Source: JACCYI01 sp963828075 (GTDB taxonomy: Bacteria > Actinomycetota > Thermoleophilia > Solirubrobacterales > Solirubrobacteraceae). From it: DNA of 64,000 nucleotides. The position numbers and the translations under genes are program-made. Positions within the stretch are counted from its first letter, which is position 1. The number at the start of each line of letters is the position of its first letter. Positions 52,571-59,395 of the stretch are shown in pieces. Below the pieces are notes generated by a model that did no database searches, was not told the DNA's origin, and saw nothing but the letters and a program-made list of their open reading frames with translations. The stretch covers positions 310,001 through 374,000 of the forward strand of contig CAWHDH010000021.1 in NCBI GenBank assembly GCA_963828075.1, given 5' to 3'.

Positions 52571-53419
52571 ATGCCGTCCTTCAACACGCCCGACCCGATC
52601 ACGGCCACGGTCGACGTCCCCGTCGGCGACGTCCGGATCACCGCCGGCGACCGCACCGCCACCGTCGTCGACGTGCGCCCCAGCGACGCGTCCAACGAGA
52701 GAGATGCCAGAGCCGCGAAGCTCACCCGCGTCGAGTACGCGGACGGCCAGCTGCTGGTCAAGGCGCCGAAGTCGCGCACCTGGTCGAGCAAGGGCGGCGG
52801 CGACTCGATCGACGTGACGATCGAGCTGCCCGCCGGCTCGCACCTGCGCGGCACCGGGCAGGCGACCGACTTCAGCTGCGACGGCCGGCTCGACGAGTGC
52901 CGGATCAAGACCGGCCTCGGTCACATCCGACTCGACCGGGGCGGCGCGCTGAGCCTGAAGAGCGGCATCGGCGACATCAGCGTGGACTCGGCGGCAGGCC
53001 ACGCCGAGGTCACGGCCGGGTCGGGTGACGTGCGCGTGCGCGACCTCAGCGCCAGCGCGGTGATCAAGAACTCCAACGGCGACACGTGGGTCGGCGTGGC
53101 CGGCGGCGATCTTCGGGCCACCGCGGCCAACGGCAGCATCGCGGTCGACGTGGCGAAGGCGAGCGTCGTCGGCAAGTCCTCCAACGGCGACGTCCGGTTC
53201 GGCGAGGTCACGCGTGGGTCGGTCGTGCTCGAGACCCGGCTCGGCGACCTCGAGGTCGGCATCCGCCAGGGCACCGCCGCCTGGCTCGACGTGCGCTCCA
53301 CCGCCGGCAGGGTCCACAACGCGCTCGAGGCCGCCGAGGCTCCCGAGCAGCCGGCCGAGACCGTCGAGGTCCGGGCCCGCACGTCCGCCGGCAACATCGC
53401 GATCCGGCGCCCGTCATGA
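52571..53419 (+). CDS. DUF4097-family beta-helix protein
   Basis: 282 residues. AGGAGGAA lies 6 nt before the ATG at 52571. Repeating short beta strands of DUF4097/adhesin-like type run along the whole protein (VDVPVGDVRITAGDRTATVV; IKTGLGHIRLDRGGALSLKS; VTAGSGDVRVRDLSASAVIK; GKSSNGDVRFGEVTRGSVVL; LETRLGDLEVGIRQGTAAWL), with GD(V/I/L)xV turns every about 20 residues. There is no signal peptide or membrane segment. The DUF4097 function is unknown; it is typically encoded with RHH regulators and ABC exporters. It ends at the edge of the rearranged ABC region. Confidence 0.9.
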   Translation: MPSFNTPDPITATVDVPVGDVRITAGDRTATVVDVRPSDASNERDARAAKLTRVEYADGQLLVKAPKSRTWSSKGGGDSIDVTIELPAGSHLRGTGQATDFSCDGRLDECRIKTGLGHIRLDRGGALSLKSGIGDISVDSAAGHAEVTAGSGDVRVRDLSASAVIKNSNGDTWVGVAGGDLRATAANGSIAVDVAKASVVGKSSNGDVRFGEVTRGSVVLETRLGDLEVGIRQGTAAWLDVRSTAGRVHNALEAAEAPEQPAETVEVRARTSAGNIAIRRPS

Positions 53420-53881
53420 CCCGCATCGGACGTGCCCGCCTCCGACCCGGCGCTTGAGCTCGCCCGCGGTCCCCTCGGCGACCAGCCGGCCGTGGTCGAG
53501 CACGGCGATCCGGTCCGCGAGCTGGTCGGCCTCCTCCAGGTATTGCGTGGTCAGGAAGACCGTGACACCGCCGGCGACCAGCTCGCGGATGATCCGCCAC
53601 ATCGTGTGGCGGCTGCGCGGATCCAGGCCGGTCGTCGGCTCGTCGAGGAAGATCAGGCGCGGGGTACCGACCAGGGTCATCGCCAGGTCGAGCCGGCGCC
53701 GCATGCCGCCGGAGTAGGTGGCGACCGGTCGCGTGGCCGCGTCGGTCAGGTCGAAGCGGTCGAGCAGCTCGGCGGCCCGCCGGCCGCCTCCCACCCGGCC
53801 GAGATGGTGCAGGTCGGCCATCAGGATCAGGTTCTCGTGCCCGGTGAGCAGGTTGTCGACGGCCGAGAACTGCCCGGTGAC
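53420..53881 (-). pseudogene. DrrA-type ABC ATPase, inverted internal fragment
   Basis: On the minus strand, about 150 residues run from the Q-loop region (VTGQFSAVDNLLTG, LILMADLHHLGR) through the signature (YSGGMRRRLDLAMTLVG), Walker B (LIFLDEPTTGLDPRSRHTMW) and TTQYLEEADQLADRIAVLDH to RLVAEGTAGELKRRVGGGHV. The N-terminal third with Walker A is missing; upstream of the fragment the frame turns into unrelated sequence. It points away from the DUF4097 gene, although the normal order in relatives is RHH, DUF4097, drrA, drrB on one strand. Not functional. Confidence 0.85.
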
Positions 53882-53885
53882 GTCC

Positions 53886-53985
53886 GTGCACACGCCGGAT
53901 CTCGACGACGTCTTCCTCGCCCTCACCGGCAACCGGCACCGTGCCGAGGAAGGGCAGCAGGACCAGGGGCAGCGGCAGGTTGCTC
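53886..53985 (+). pseudogene. C-terminal tail of the same DrrA-type ATPase
   Basis: On the plus strand, TPDLDDVFLALTGNRHRAEE is the characteristic DrrA C-terminus (SLDDVFLALTG). It begins within about 5 bp of the end of the inverted ATPase fragment and is read in the opposite direction. The linker of about 60 residues that normally precedes it is missing. Function lost. Confidence 0.75.
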
Positions 53986-54004
53986 GCGGACTCGACGTTC
54001 TTGG

Positions 54005-54283
54005 ATCGGCCTGCTGGCAGCGATCACCTTCGCGGTCATCTGGCTGGCGGTCGCGCTCGGGATGGTCACCAGCGGGTTCGTCCCCACCGACTCGATGCCG
54101 GCCGGGACGCGCTGGTTCGCCGAGAACCAGCCGTTCACCCCGATCATGGAGACCCTTCGCGGGCTGCTGATGGGCACCCCGATCGGCCACAACGGCATCC
54201 TTGCCGTCGCCTGGTGCGTCGTCATCGGGGTCGCCGGATACCTGTGGGCCAGGTACCTGTTCAACCGCGACCCGACGCCCTAA
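54005..54283 (+). pseudogene. C-terminal fragment of DrrB-type ABC-2 permease
   Basis: Plus strand, about 92 residues ending at TAA: GLLAAITFAVIWLAVALGMV (helix), RWFAENQPFTPIMETLRGLL, MGTPIGHNGILAVAWCVVIG and YLWARYLFNRDPTP are the conserved C-terminal third of DrrB/ABC-2 permeases. The N-terminal helices are absent and the frame is shifted relative to the preceding ATPase tail. The 3' end overlaps the convergent PadR-like gene by 23 bp. Confidence 0.82.
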
Positions 54284-54833
54284 CGGACTCCTCGCCGCCG
54301 TGGGGCGCCGTGGAGAGAACCTCGCGCGCCTCGACCAGCCACTGTCGCTGGAGCTCCATGAGCCGGATCGCGTAGTCGAAGTTGACGCGAAGCAGGCGCA
54401 CCCGGTGCGGCAGGCCGGGCTCCCAGATCGTCCGCGCCTGCTCGAGGTGGCCGACCACCGTGTCGATCGCGCCGTCCATCGACTCGAGGCCTGCGAGCAC
54501 GGCCGCCGGGTCGACGAGATCACCGGCGAGCAGGCGCACGACGGACTCGTGCTGGGTGCGCGGCAGCGGCGCCGGCGTGCGCACCCACTCCTCCAGGGCG
54601 ACCTGGCCCGCCTCGGTCAGCGTGTAGTGGGTGCGCTGCCGGGTGCGCCCCGGCCCGACCTCGGCCTCGAGCAGGCCGAGAGCCGCCAGCCGCTTGGGCT
54701 CGGCGTACCACTGGCTCGGCGCCGCGTCCCAGAACACGCGGCCCTGGTCCGAGAACCGGCGCAGGTCGTGGGCGCCGGCGCCACCGCGGCCGACGAGCAC
54801 CATGACCACATACGAAAAGGGCGTGAGCCGCAC
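54261..54833 (-). CDS. PadR-family transcriptional regulator
   Basis: 190 residues. The winged helix (about 1-85) reads TPFSYVVMVLVGRGGAGAHD, SQWYAEPKRLAALGLLEAEV, RTHYTLTEAGQVALEEWV, the PadR pattern; the helical C-terminal domain (about 100-185) mediates dimerisation. PadR repressors often control nearby exporter genes. Here the neighbours are the wrecked drrAB and a divergent cupin gene. The GTG at 54833 adjoins the cupin promoter, and direct repeats in the divergent region are candidate sites. In relatives, PadR with DrrAB is common, so this regulator may have lost its original target. Confidence 0.9.
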   Translation of the reverse strand: MRLTPFSYVVMVLVGRGGAGAHDLRRFSDQGRVFWDAAPSQWYAEPKRLAALGLLEAEVGPGRTRQRTHYTLTEAGQVALEEWVRTPAPLPRTQHESVVRLLAGDLVDPAAVLAGLESMDGAIDTVVGHLEQARTIWEPGLPHRVRLLRVNFDYAIRLMELQRQWLVEAREVLSTAPHGGEESVRASGRG

Positions 54834-54862
54834 TTGACGAAACTCCGAATCGGACCTATCGT
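54834..54862 (+). promoter_or_regulatory. Cupin-gene promoter (TTGACG-17-TATCGT)
   Basis: TTGACG (54834-54839) and TATCGT (54857-54862) are 17 nt apart. The predicted transcript starts near 54869, which excludes the in-frame GTG at 54861 as start and supports the TTG at 54900. Confidence 0.7.
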
Positions 54863-54879
54863 GAAAACTCCGAATCCGA
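54840..54879. promoter_or_regulatory. Direct repeats, candidate PadR operator
   Basis: AAACTCCGAATCGGA (54840-54854) and AAACTCCGAATCCGA (54865-54879) differ at one base and are offset by 25 bp. They lie over the spacer and start site of the cupin promoter and just upstream of the PadR gene. Confidence 0.6.
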
Positions 54880-54899
54880 GCTTACAGGCGGAGCCCACC

Positions 54900-55334
54900 T
54901 TGACCGTTCTCGACATCGCCACCTCGTTCGACTTCCTCGGCTCGCGCGCCCGCGTCCTGACCGGCGGCTGCCGCGCACAGCACCAGCTCGGAGTGGTCGA
55001 GATGGACGTGCCTCCGGACCACATGCCGCCGCTCCACCGCCACCACGACGACGACGAGGGCTTTTACGTCCTCGACGGCGACGTGACCATCTACCTGCCC
55101 GGCGAGCAGTGGACGCTCGAGGCGGGCGACTTCTTCCTGGCGCCCGCCGGCGTGCCCCACACCTACCTGAGCGGCGAGCTCGGAGCCCGCTGGCTCGCGA
55201 TCACCGCGTCCGCCAGGTTCGAGCGCTTCGTGCTCGACGTCGCCGCGGGCGCCGATCTCGACGGCGCGGAGGTCGCGCGCCTCGCGGCACACCACGGGAT
55301 CGAGATCCTCGGTCCGCCTGGCGCGCGTCCCTGA
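54900..55334 (+). CDS. Cupin-domain protein
   Basis: 144 residues, single cupin barrel. Motif 1 is PLHRHHDDDEGFYVLDGDVT (metal-ligand histidines and Glu) and motif 2 is AGDFFLAPAGVPHTYLSGE (PxGxPHxx). It is similar in style to quercetin-2,3-dioxygenase-like or regulatory cupins. The TTG start at 54900 has GGAG 8 nt upstream, and the promoter position rules out the GTG at 54861. Divergent from PadR; no obvious substrate. Confidence 0.85.
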   Translation: MTVLDIATSFDFLGSRARVLTGGCRAQHQLGVVEMDVPPDHMPPLHRHHDDDEGFYVLDGDVTIYLPGEQWTLEAGDFFLAPAGVPHTYLSGELGARWLAITASARFERFVLDVAAGADLDGAEVARLAAHHGIEILGPPGARP

Positions 55335-55356
55335 CCGAGCCTCGCGACGCGTCCTC

Positions 55357-55995
55357 TCAGTCCACCAGTCGCCGCTCGACCGCCCAGCGGCTCAGCTCGT
55401 GGCGGTTGGAGAGCTGCAGCTTGCGCAGCACCGCGCTCACATGCGCCTCGACCGTCTTCGTCGAGATGCTCAAGCGATGGGCGATCTCCTTGTAGAGATA
55501 GCCGCGGGCGAGGTGGCGCAGCACCTCTCGCTCGCGCGTGGTGAGCAGGTCGAGCTCCGGGTCGACCGCCGCGGGCTCCATCGACCCCGCGAACGCATCG
55601 AGCACGAACCCGGCGAGTCGCGGTGAGAAGACCGCGTCGCCGTCGTGCACGCGACGGATGGCGTCGGCGAGCTCCTCGCCGCCGATCGTCTTGGTGACGT
55701 AGCCGCGGGCGCCGGCGCGGATCACCGCGATCACGTCGTCGGCGGCATCGGAGACCGAGAGGGCGAGGAAGCGCTGGGACGGTCGCGACTCGGCGACCTG
55801 GCGGATGACCTCGACCCCGCCACCGCCCGGCATGTGGACGTCGAGCAGGACGACGTCGGGGCGCAGCTCGAGCACGCAGCGCGCCGCGTCGTCGACGGTG
55901 CCGGCCTCCCCCACGACCTCGACGCGCCCTTCGAGCTCGGCGCGCACGCCGCGGCGGAAGATGGCGTGGTCGTCGACGACGACGACGCGGGTCAT
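55357..55995 (-). CDS. NarL/LuxR-family response regulator
   Basis: 212 residues. Receiver domain: acidic pair VVVVDDH (Asp8-Asp9), phospho-acceptor Asp52 in VVLLDVHMPG, Lys in YVTKTIG. The LuxR-type helix-turn-helix is LTTREREVLRHLARGYLYKE, IAHRLSISTKTVEAHVSAVL. It overlaps the stop of the sensor kinase gene by 4 bp (ATGA), so the pair is a cotranslated two-component system. It probably controls the envelope-stress cluster itself. Confidence 0.95.
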   Translation of the reverse strand: MTRVVVVDDHAIFRRGVRAELEGRVEVVGEAGTVDDAARCVLELRPDVVLLDVHMPGGGGVEVIRQVAESRPSQRFLALSVSDAADDVIAVIRAGARGYVTKTIGGEELADAIRRVHDGDAVFSPRLAGFVLDAFAGSMEPAAVDPELDLLTTREREVLRHLARGYLYKEIAHRLSISTKTVEAHVSAVLRKLQLSNRHELSRWAVERRLVD

Positions 55996-57179
55996 CCGCC
56001 CTCACGCTCCATCACGATCTCGACCTCGGTGCCGCCGCCCGGTGCCGCGTGGATCGCCGCGCGCCCGCCGTGGCGCGCCATGCGCCCGACGATCGAGTCG
56101 CGCACGCCGCGGCGGTCGTCAGGCACGGCGGTCGGGTCGAAGCCCGGGCCGCGATCGCGGACGAACACCTGCGCGCGGCCATCCTCGACCTCGGCGTAGA
56201 GCGCGACCGGGCCGGCGTCGCCGGCGAACTTGGCGGCGTTGGTCATCGCCTCGCGGGCAGCGGCGACGAGCGCCGCCGTGCGCTCGTTGACCGGCGCGTC
56301 GCCGACCGTCACGACCTCGATCGGCACCTCGTGGGCGTCCTCGACCTCCGCCGCCGCCGCTCGCAGCGACGCGGCGAGGCTGGCCTCGGGCGCCGGGGCG
56401 CCCGAGTCCCACAGCCACTGGCGCAGCTCGCGCTCCTGCCGCCGGGCCAGCGTCGCGACGGTGCGCGGGTCGGACGCGCGCTTCTGGACGAGCGCGAGCG
56501 TCTGCAGCACGGAGTCGTGCAGGTGCGCCGCCATCTCCGCGCGCTCCTGCGAGCGGATGCGCTCGGCCCGCTCGGAGGCGAGGTTGCGGCCGAGCCGCCA
56601 GAGGAACGGCGCCAGGATCAGCGACAGGCCGAGCGCGACCACCACGAACGCGAGGATGACGTCGCGTAGCGCCCCGAGCGCGCCGTTGTAGTAGAGGAAC
56701 AGCAGGCCGGCGCCGATCACGAGCATCACGCCGAACCCGCCGCGGTACAGGCTCGCCGCGCGCTCGGTGGCCACCGCCTGCGGCGTCGCGGCGGTCGGCG
56801 TCCGGGTCTGGCGCCAGAGCAGCGTGGCGCCGGCGCCCGCGAGCACCGCGGGCCAGACCAGCACGTCGGAGAACCACAGGCCCAGCTCACGCATGGTCAG
56901 CAGGCCGGCGAGGACGAGCAGCCCGGATCCGGCCGCCACCTGGGCGCCGGCGCGGCGGCTGAACCGCGGCGTGCCCTCGTCGGCCGGCATCGCGACCCAC
57001 GCGAGGAGGTAGGCGAGGAAGCCGACGCCGCCGGCGACCGTCGCGACGAGGAAGACGAGGCGGAGCACCAGCGGGTCGACGCCGAGCCGGCGCCCCATCC
57101 CCGCACAGACGCCGCCCACGATCCCGTGGGCGGGATCGCGGCGCAGCGAGGGGCGGGCGGCGACGGCCATCGCCGTCAT
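55992..57179 (-). CDS. PspC-domain sensor histidine kinase (HPK7/NarX-like)
   Basis: 395 residues. An N-terminal PspC domain (about 12-70: DPAHGIVGGVCAGMGRRLGV; FLAYLLAWVAMPAD), further helices (about 80-195), then HisKA_3 with the phospho-acceptor His221 (AEMAAHLHDSVLQTLALVQK) and HATPase (about 310-390: EAMTNAAKFAG, VRDRGPGFDP). PspC-HK hybrids sense envelope stress in actinobacteria. The ATG at 57179 overlaps the stop of the preceding small membrane gene (ATGA). Confidence 0.93.
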   Translation of the reverse strand: MTAMAVAARPSLRRDPAHGIVGGVCAGMGRRLGVDPLVLRLVFLVATVAGGVGFLAYLLAWVAMPADEGTPRFSRRAGAQVAAGSGLLVLAGLLTMRELGLWFSDVLVWPAVLAGAGATLLWRQTRTPTAATPQAVATERAASLYRGGFGVMLVIGAGLLFLYYNGALGALRDVILAFVVVALGLSLILAPFLWRLGRNLASERAERIRSQERAEMAAHLHDSVLQTLALVQKRASDPRTVATLARRQERELRQWLWDSGAPAPEASLAASLRAAAAEVEDAHEVPIEVVTVGDAPVNERTAALVAAAREAMTNAAKFAGDAGPVALYAEVEDGRAQVFVRDRGPGFDPTAVPDDRRGVRDSIVGRMARHGGRAAIHAAPGGGTEVEIVMEREGG

Positions 57180-57358
57180 GGTGACCGGTTCGCGAGCCCG
57201 TTCGCGAGCAGCACCGCCCCGACGGTCGCGGCGAGCGCCGGGGCGAGCCAGCCGAACCGGAGGTCGAGGACCTCCAGGCGGTCGAGCAGCAGCAGCAGGC
57301 CGAGGGCGATGATCACCAGGCCGGAGACGAGCGACGCGACGTCGATGCGGCCGCGCAT
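57176..57358 (-). CDS. Small two-helix membrane protein (LiaF/DUF5668-like)
   Basis: 60 residues. MRGRIDVASLVSGLVIIALG, LLLLLDRLEVLDLRFGWLAP, ALAATVGAVLLANGLANRSP: two membrane helices around a short polar turn, like the N-terminal half of LiaF-type proteins. The ATG (57358-57356) shares one base with the stop of the PspC gene (TGATG) and its own stop overlaps the kinase start, so it is tightly coupled in the operon. It may modulate the sensor kinase in the membrane. Confidence 0.88.
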   Translation of the reverse strand: MRGRIDVASLVSGLVIIALGLLLLLDRLEVLDLRFGWLAPALAATVGAVLLANGLANRSP

Positions 57359-58494
57359 CAGCCGGCGCTCGCGGTCTCGAGGGTGTCGCACGGATCCGGG
57401 CGCGTGATGGGCGCCGGACCGGAGCCGTGCCGCTCCTCCCACCCGTGCCCGAAGTCGCCGTTGCGGGTGTCGGAGATCTCGAGCCCACCGAGGCCGACGT
57501 CGCCGCGCACCAACAGCCGAGGCGCGTCGGTGGCGCTCCCGCGGACCTCGTAGTCGACATCGAACCCGCCCGACGTGCGGTTGGCGACCTCGACGAACCC
57601 GCCACCCACACGCGTGTCGGTGAGGATGCACGTGCCGCGCGGGACCAGCACCTCGATCGCGCCGAGGCCGATGCTCACGTCGAGCACGGTCTCCTGGTCA
57701 CGCGGCAGATCGAGGTTGCGGAGGTCGACCTCGAGGTGCCCGGCGCCGAGCCGGTAACCGTCGCGCGGGATGTCGGCGACGGTGGCGGGACGATGGATCC
57801 GCTCGCCGATGCCGCCGTCGAAGTCGACGTCGGCGGCCGAGATCAGCCCGAGCGGCCCGGCGATGGCGAGCGCCGGCAGCACGAGCCAGCGGGCACCCTG
57901 GCCGCGCAGGGCGGATGCGGCCAGCAGCGCGCCGATGAGGATCACGATGCCGGCGACGACGGCGCCGGAGCCTTCGGCCGCGGCCCATGCCGAGCCGGCC
58001 GCGAGGGCGCCGAGGGCGAGCAGGGCGCCCATGCCGAGCGCGAGCCAGCCGATCACCTGGCCCGCGGTGACTTTGCCGGGCTGGCCGCTGCGCCGCAGGA
58101 GCCGATAACCGGCATAGCCGATGCCGGCGATGACGGCGAGCGCGAACAGCGGCCCGAAGATGAACCCGCTCGAGCCGACCACGATCAGCGCCGTGATCGC
58201 GAGGAGGCCGGCGCCGATGACGACGAGGAGGTTCGAGCCGTCCAGCGGTGCTTCCTCCGAACCCTCGGCCGGGACGAACAGCAGGACGGCGAGGTAGATG
58301 ACGAAGCCGATCCCGCCGGCGAAGGCGAGCGCGGCGAGGGTGATGCGGAAGACGATCGGGTCGACGTCGAAGTGGCGGCCGAGGCCGCCGGCGACGCCGC
58401 CGATGATGCGGTCGCTGCGCGAGCGGTGCAGCCGTCGCGGAGCCTGTGGCTCGGTCGGCGGCATCTCGGTGGTGGGGGGATCAGGCTCGGTCAT
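57358..58494 (-). CDS. PspC-domain membrane protein with LiaF-like C-terminal domain
   Basis: 378 residues. A Pro-rich N-tail, PspC domain (about 20-80: RSRSDRIIGGVAGGLGRHFD; IYLAVLLFVPAEGSEEAP), several helices (about 88-230), and a C-terminal beta-rich LiaF-like domain (about 265-360: VDLRNLDLPRDQETVLDVSI, GLGAIEVLVPRGTCILTDTR, VGGGFVEVANRTSGGFDVDY). PspC/LiaF proteins restrain or relay cell-envelope stress signals. GGAG lies 9 nt upstream of the ATG at 58494. First gene of the four-gene operon with the small protein, kinase and regulator. Confidence 0.9.
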   Translation of the reverse strand: MTEPDPPTTEMPPTEPQAPRRLHRSRSDRIIGGVAGGLGRHFDVDPIVFRITLAALAFAGGIGFVIYLAVLLFVPAEGSEEAPLDGSNLLVVIGAGLLAITALIVVGSSGFIFGPLFALAVIAGIGYAGYRLLRRSGQPGKVTAGQVIGWLALGMGALLALGALAAGSAWAAAEGSGAVVAGIVILIGALLAASALRGQGARWLVLPALAIAGPLGLISAADVDFDGGIGERIHRPATVADIPRDGYRLGAGHLEVDLRNLDLPRDQETVLDVSIGLGAIEVLVPRGTCILTDTRVGGGFVEVANRTSGGFDVDYEVRGSATDAPRLLVRGDVGLGGLEISDTRNGDFGHGWEERHGSGPAPITRPDPCDTLETASAG

Positions 58495-58598
58495 GGGAGG
58501 GTGCTCCTGGGGAGAAGGGATCGTGGAGCACACCGTGGCGGTTCGCGACCCACTTTCCCATTGGGAATGACCCTGAGCCGACCCTCGGTCTCCCCGGG

Positions 58599-58604
58599 TA
58601 GCCT
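58599..58604 (+). promoter_or_regulatory. -10-like TAGCCT upstream of the zinc-ribbon gene
   Basis: TAGCCT ends 8 nt before the ATG at 58613; no RBS. Probable leaderless start. Confidence 0.42.
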
Positions 58605-58612
58605 CGGGCCCG

Positions 58613-58939
58613 ATGGCCACCACTCCCGAGACCCCGCAGCGGGTCTGCCCCCACTGCGCCACCCTCGCCTACACGACGGAGCGGCGCTGTCCGTACTGCC
58701 GTCGCTCCTACCGCCGCCATCCGCTGATGGCGGTCGCGGTGATGCTGCTGATCACCGCCGCGGCCGTGCTGGGCGGGGTCTACGCGATGCTCGGCGTCTT
58801 CGGCGACGAGCTCGACTCCGAGCTCGACCGGCAGGTCCGAACCGTGCAAGGCGACTTCGAGCGCGACGTCGCGGGGCTCGAGCGCAGCATCCGCCGCGAG
58901 CTGGATCGCCGGCTGCCGGAGGGAGCGGCTATTCCCTAG
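58613..58939 (+). CDS. Zinc-ribbon, single-helix membrane protein with coiled-coil tail
   Basis: 108 residues. A rubredoxin-like zinc ribbon with Cys12, Cys15, Cys26 and Cys29 (VCPHCATLAY...RRCPYCRRSYRRH), one membrane helix (about 38-60: LMAVAVMLLITAAAVLGGVY), and an acidic/basic coiled coil (about 65-105: ELDSELDRQVRTVQGDFERD). The ribbon would be cytoplasmic and the coil outside, by the positive-inside rule. It is divergent from the PspC operon, so it may take part in the same envelope response. Function unknown. Its end overlaps the convergent ohr gene by 11 bp. Confidence 0.8.
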   Translation: MATTPETPQRVCPHCATLAYTTERRCPYCRRSYRRHPLMAVAVMLLITAAAVLGGVYAMLGVFGDELDSELDRQVRTVQGDFERDVAGLERSIRRELDRRLPEGAAIP

Positions 58940-59390
58940 GGGGCATCTCGACGGGGTCGTCCCCGACGAAGAGCCTGACGTCGATGTTGCCCCGGGTCGC
59001 CCGCGAGTACGGGCAGACCTTGTGAGCGGTCCGGACCAGCTCGTGTGCCTGCTCAGGCTCGATGTCCGGGAGAACCGCGTGCAACTCGACCGCGAGCTTG
59101 AGCTTGCTGCCCTCCTCGGCGAGGAGGTCGACCTTGCATCCCATCTCGAACTTGCGGGCGCTGATCTTCTGGCTGCGCGCGACGAGCGAGATCGCCGAGA
59201 GGAAGCAGGCGCCGTAGCCGAGAGCGAAGAGCTCCTCGGGGTTCGTGTGCTCGGTCTGATCGGCCGGGCCGCCCATCTGGGACGGCGGCTTGATCGACAC
59301 GTCGGGGTAGCCGTCGCTCGCCGTCGCACGGCCGTCGCGGCCACCGACGCAATGGGCGGAGGCCGTGTAGAGCGTCTGGAGAGTCGTCAC
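58929..59390 (-). CDS. ohr: Organic hydroperoxide resistance protein (Ohr/OsmC family)
   Basis: 153 residues. Both redox cysteines are present: Cys62 in GYGACFLSAISLVA and Cys126 in HKVCPYSRATRGNIDVRLFV. TLYTASAHCVGGRDGRATAS and NPEELFALGYGACF are characteristic of Ohr. It reduces organic hydroperoxides with lipoylated partners. The GTG at 59390 is chosen; 5 bp separate it from the preceding gene. No OhrR gene is nearby. Confidence 0.93.
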   Translation of the reverse strand: MTTLQTLYTASAHCVGGRDGRATASDGYPDVSIKPPSQMGGPADQTEHTNPEELFALGYGACFLSAISLVARSQKISARKFEMGCKVDLLAEEGSKLKLAVELHAVLPDIEPEQAHELVRTAHKVCPYSRATRGNIDVRLFVGDDPVEMPPRE

Positions 59391-59395
59391 GGCTG

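Noticed and set aside
52019..53419. Toxin-antitoxin pair (HicB-like RHH plus DUF4097)
   Set aside because: DUF4097 has no known toxin fold and the pair is usually tied to DrrAB-type exporters. No HicA-like gene is adjacent.
53414..54523. A 369-codon minus-strand frame read as an intact ABC ATPase
   Set aside because: Only the part up to about 53881 matches the ATPase; the upstream half lacks Walker A and is antisense to the DrrB fragment, so the gene is a fragment.
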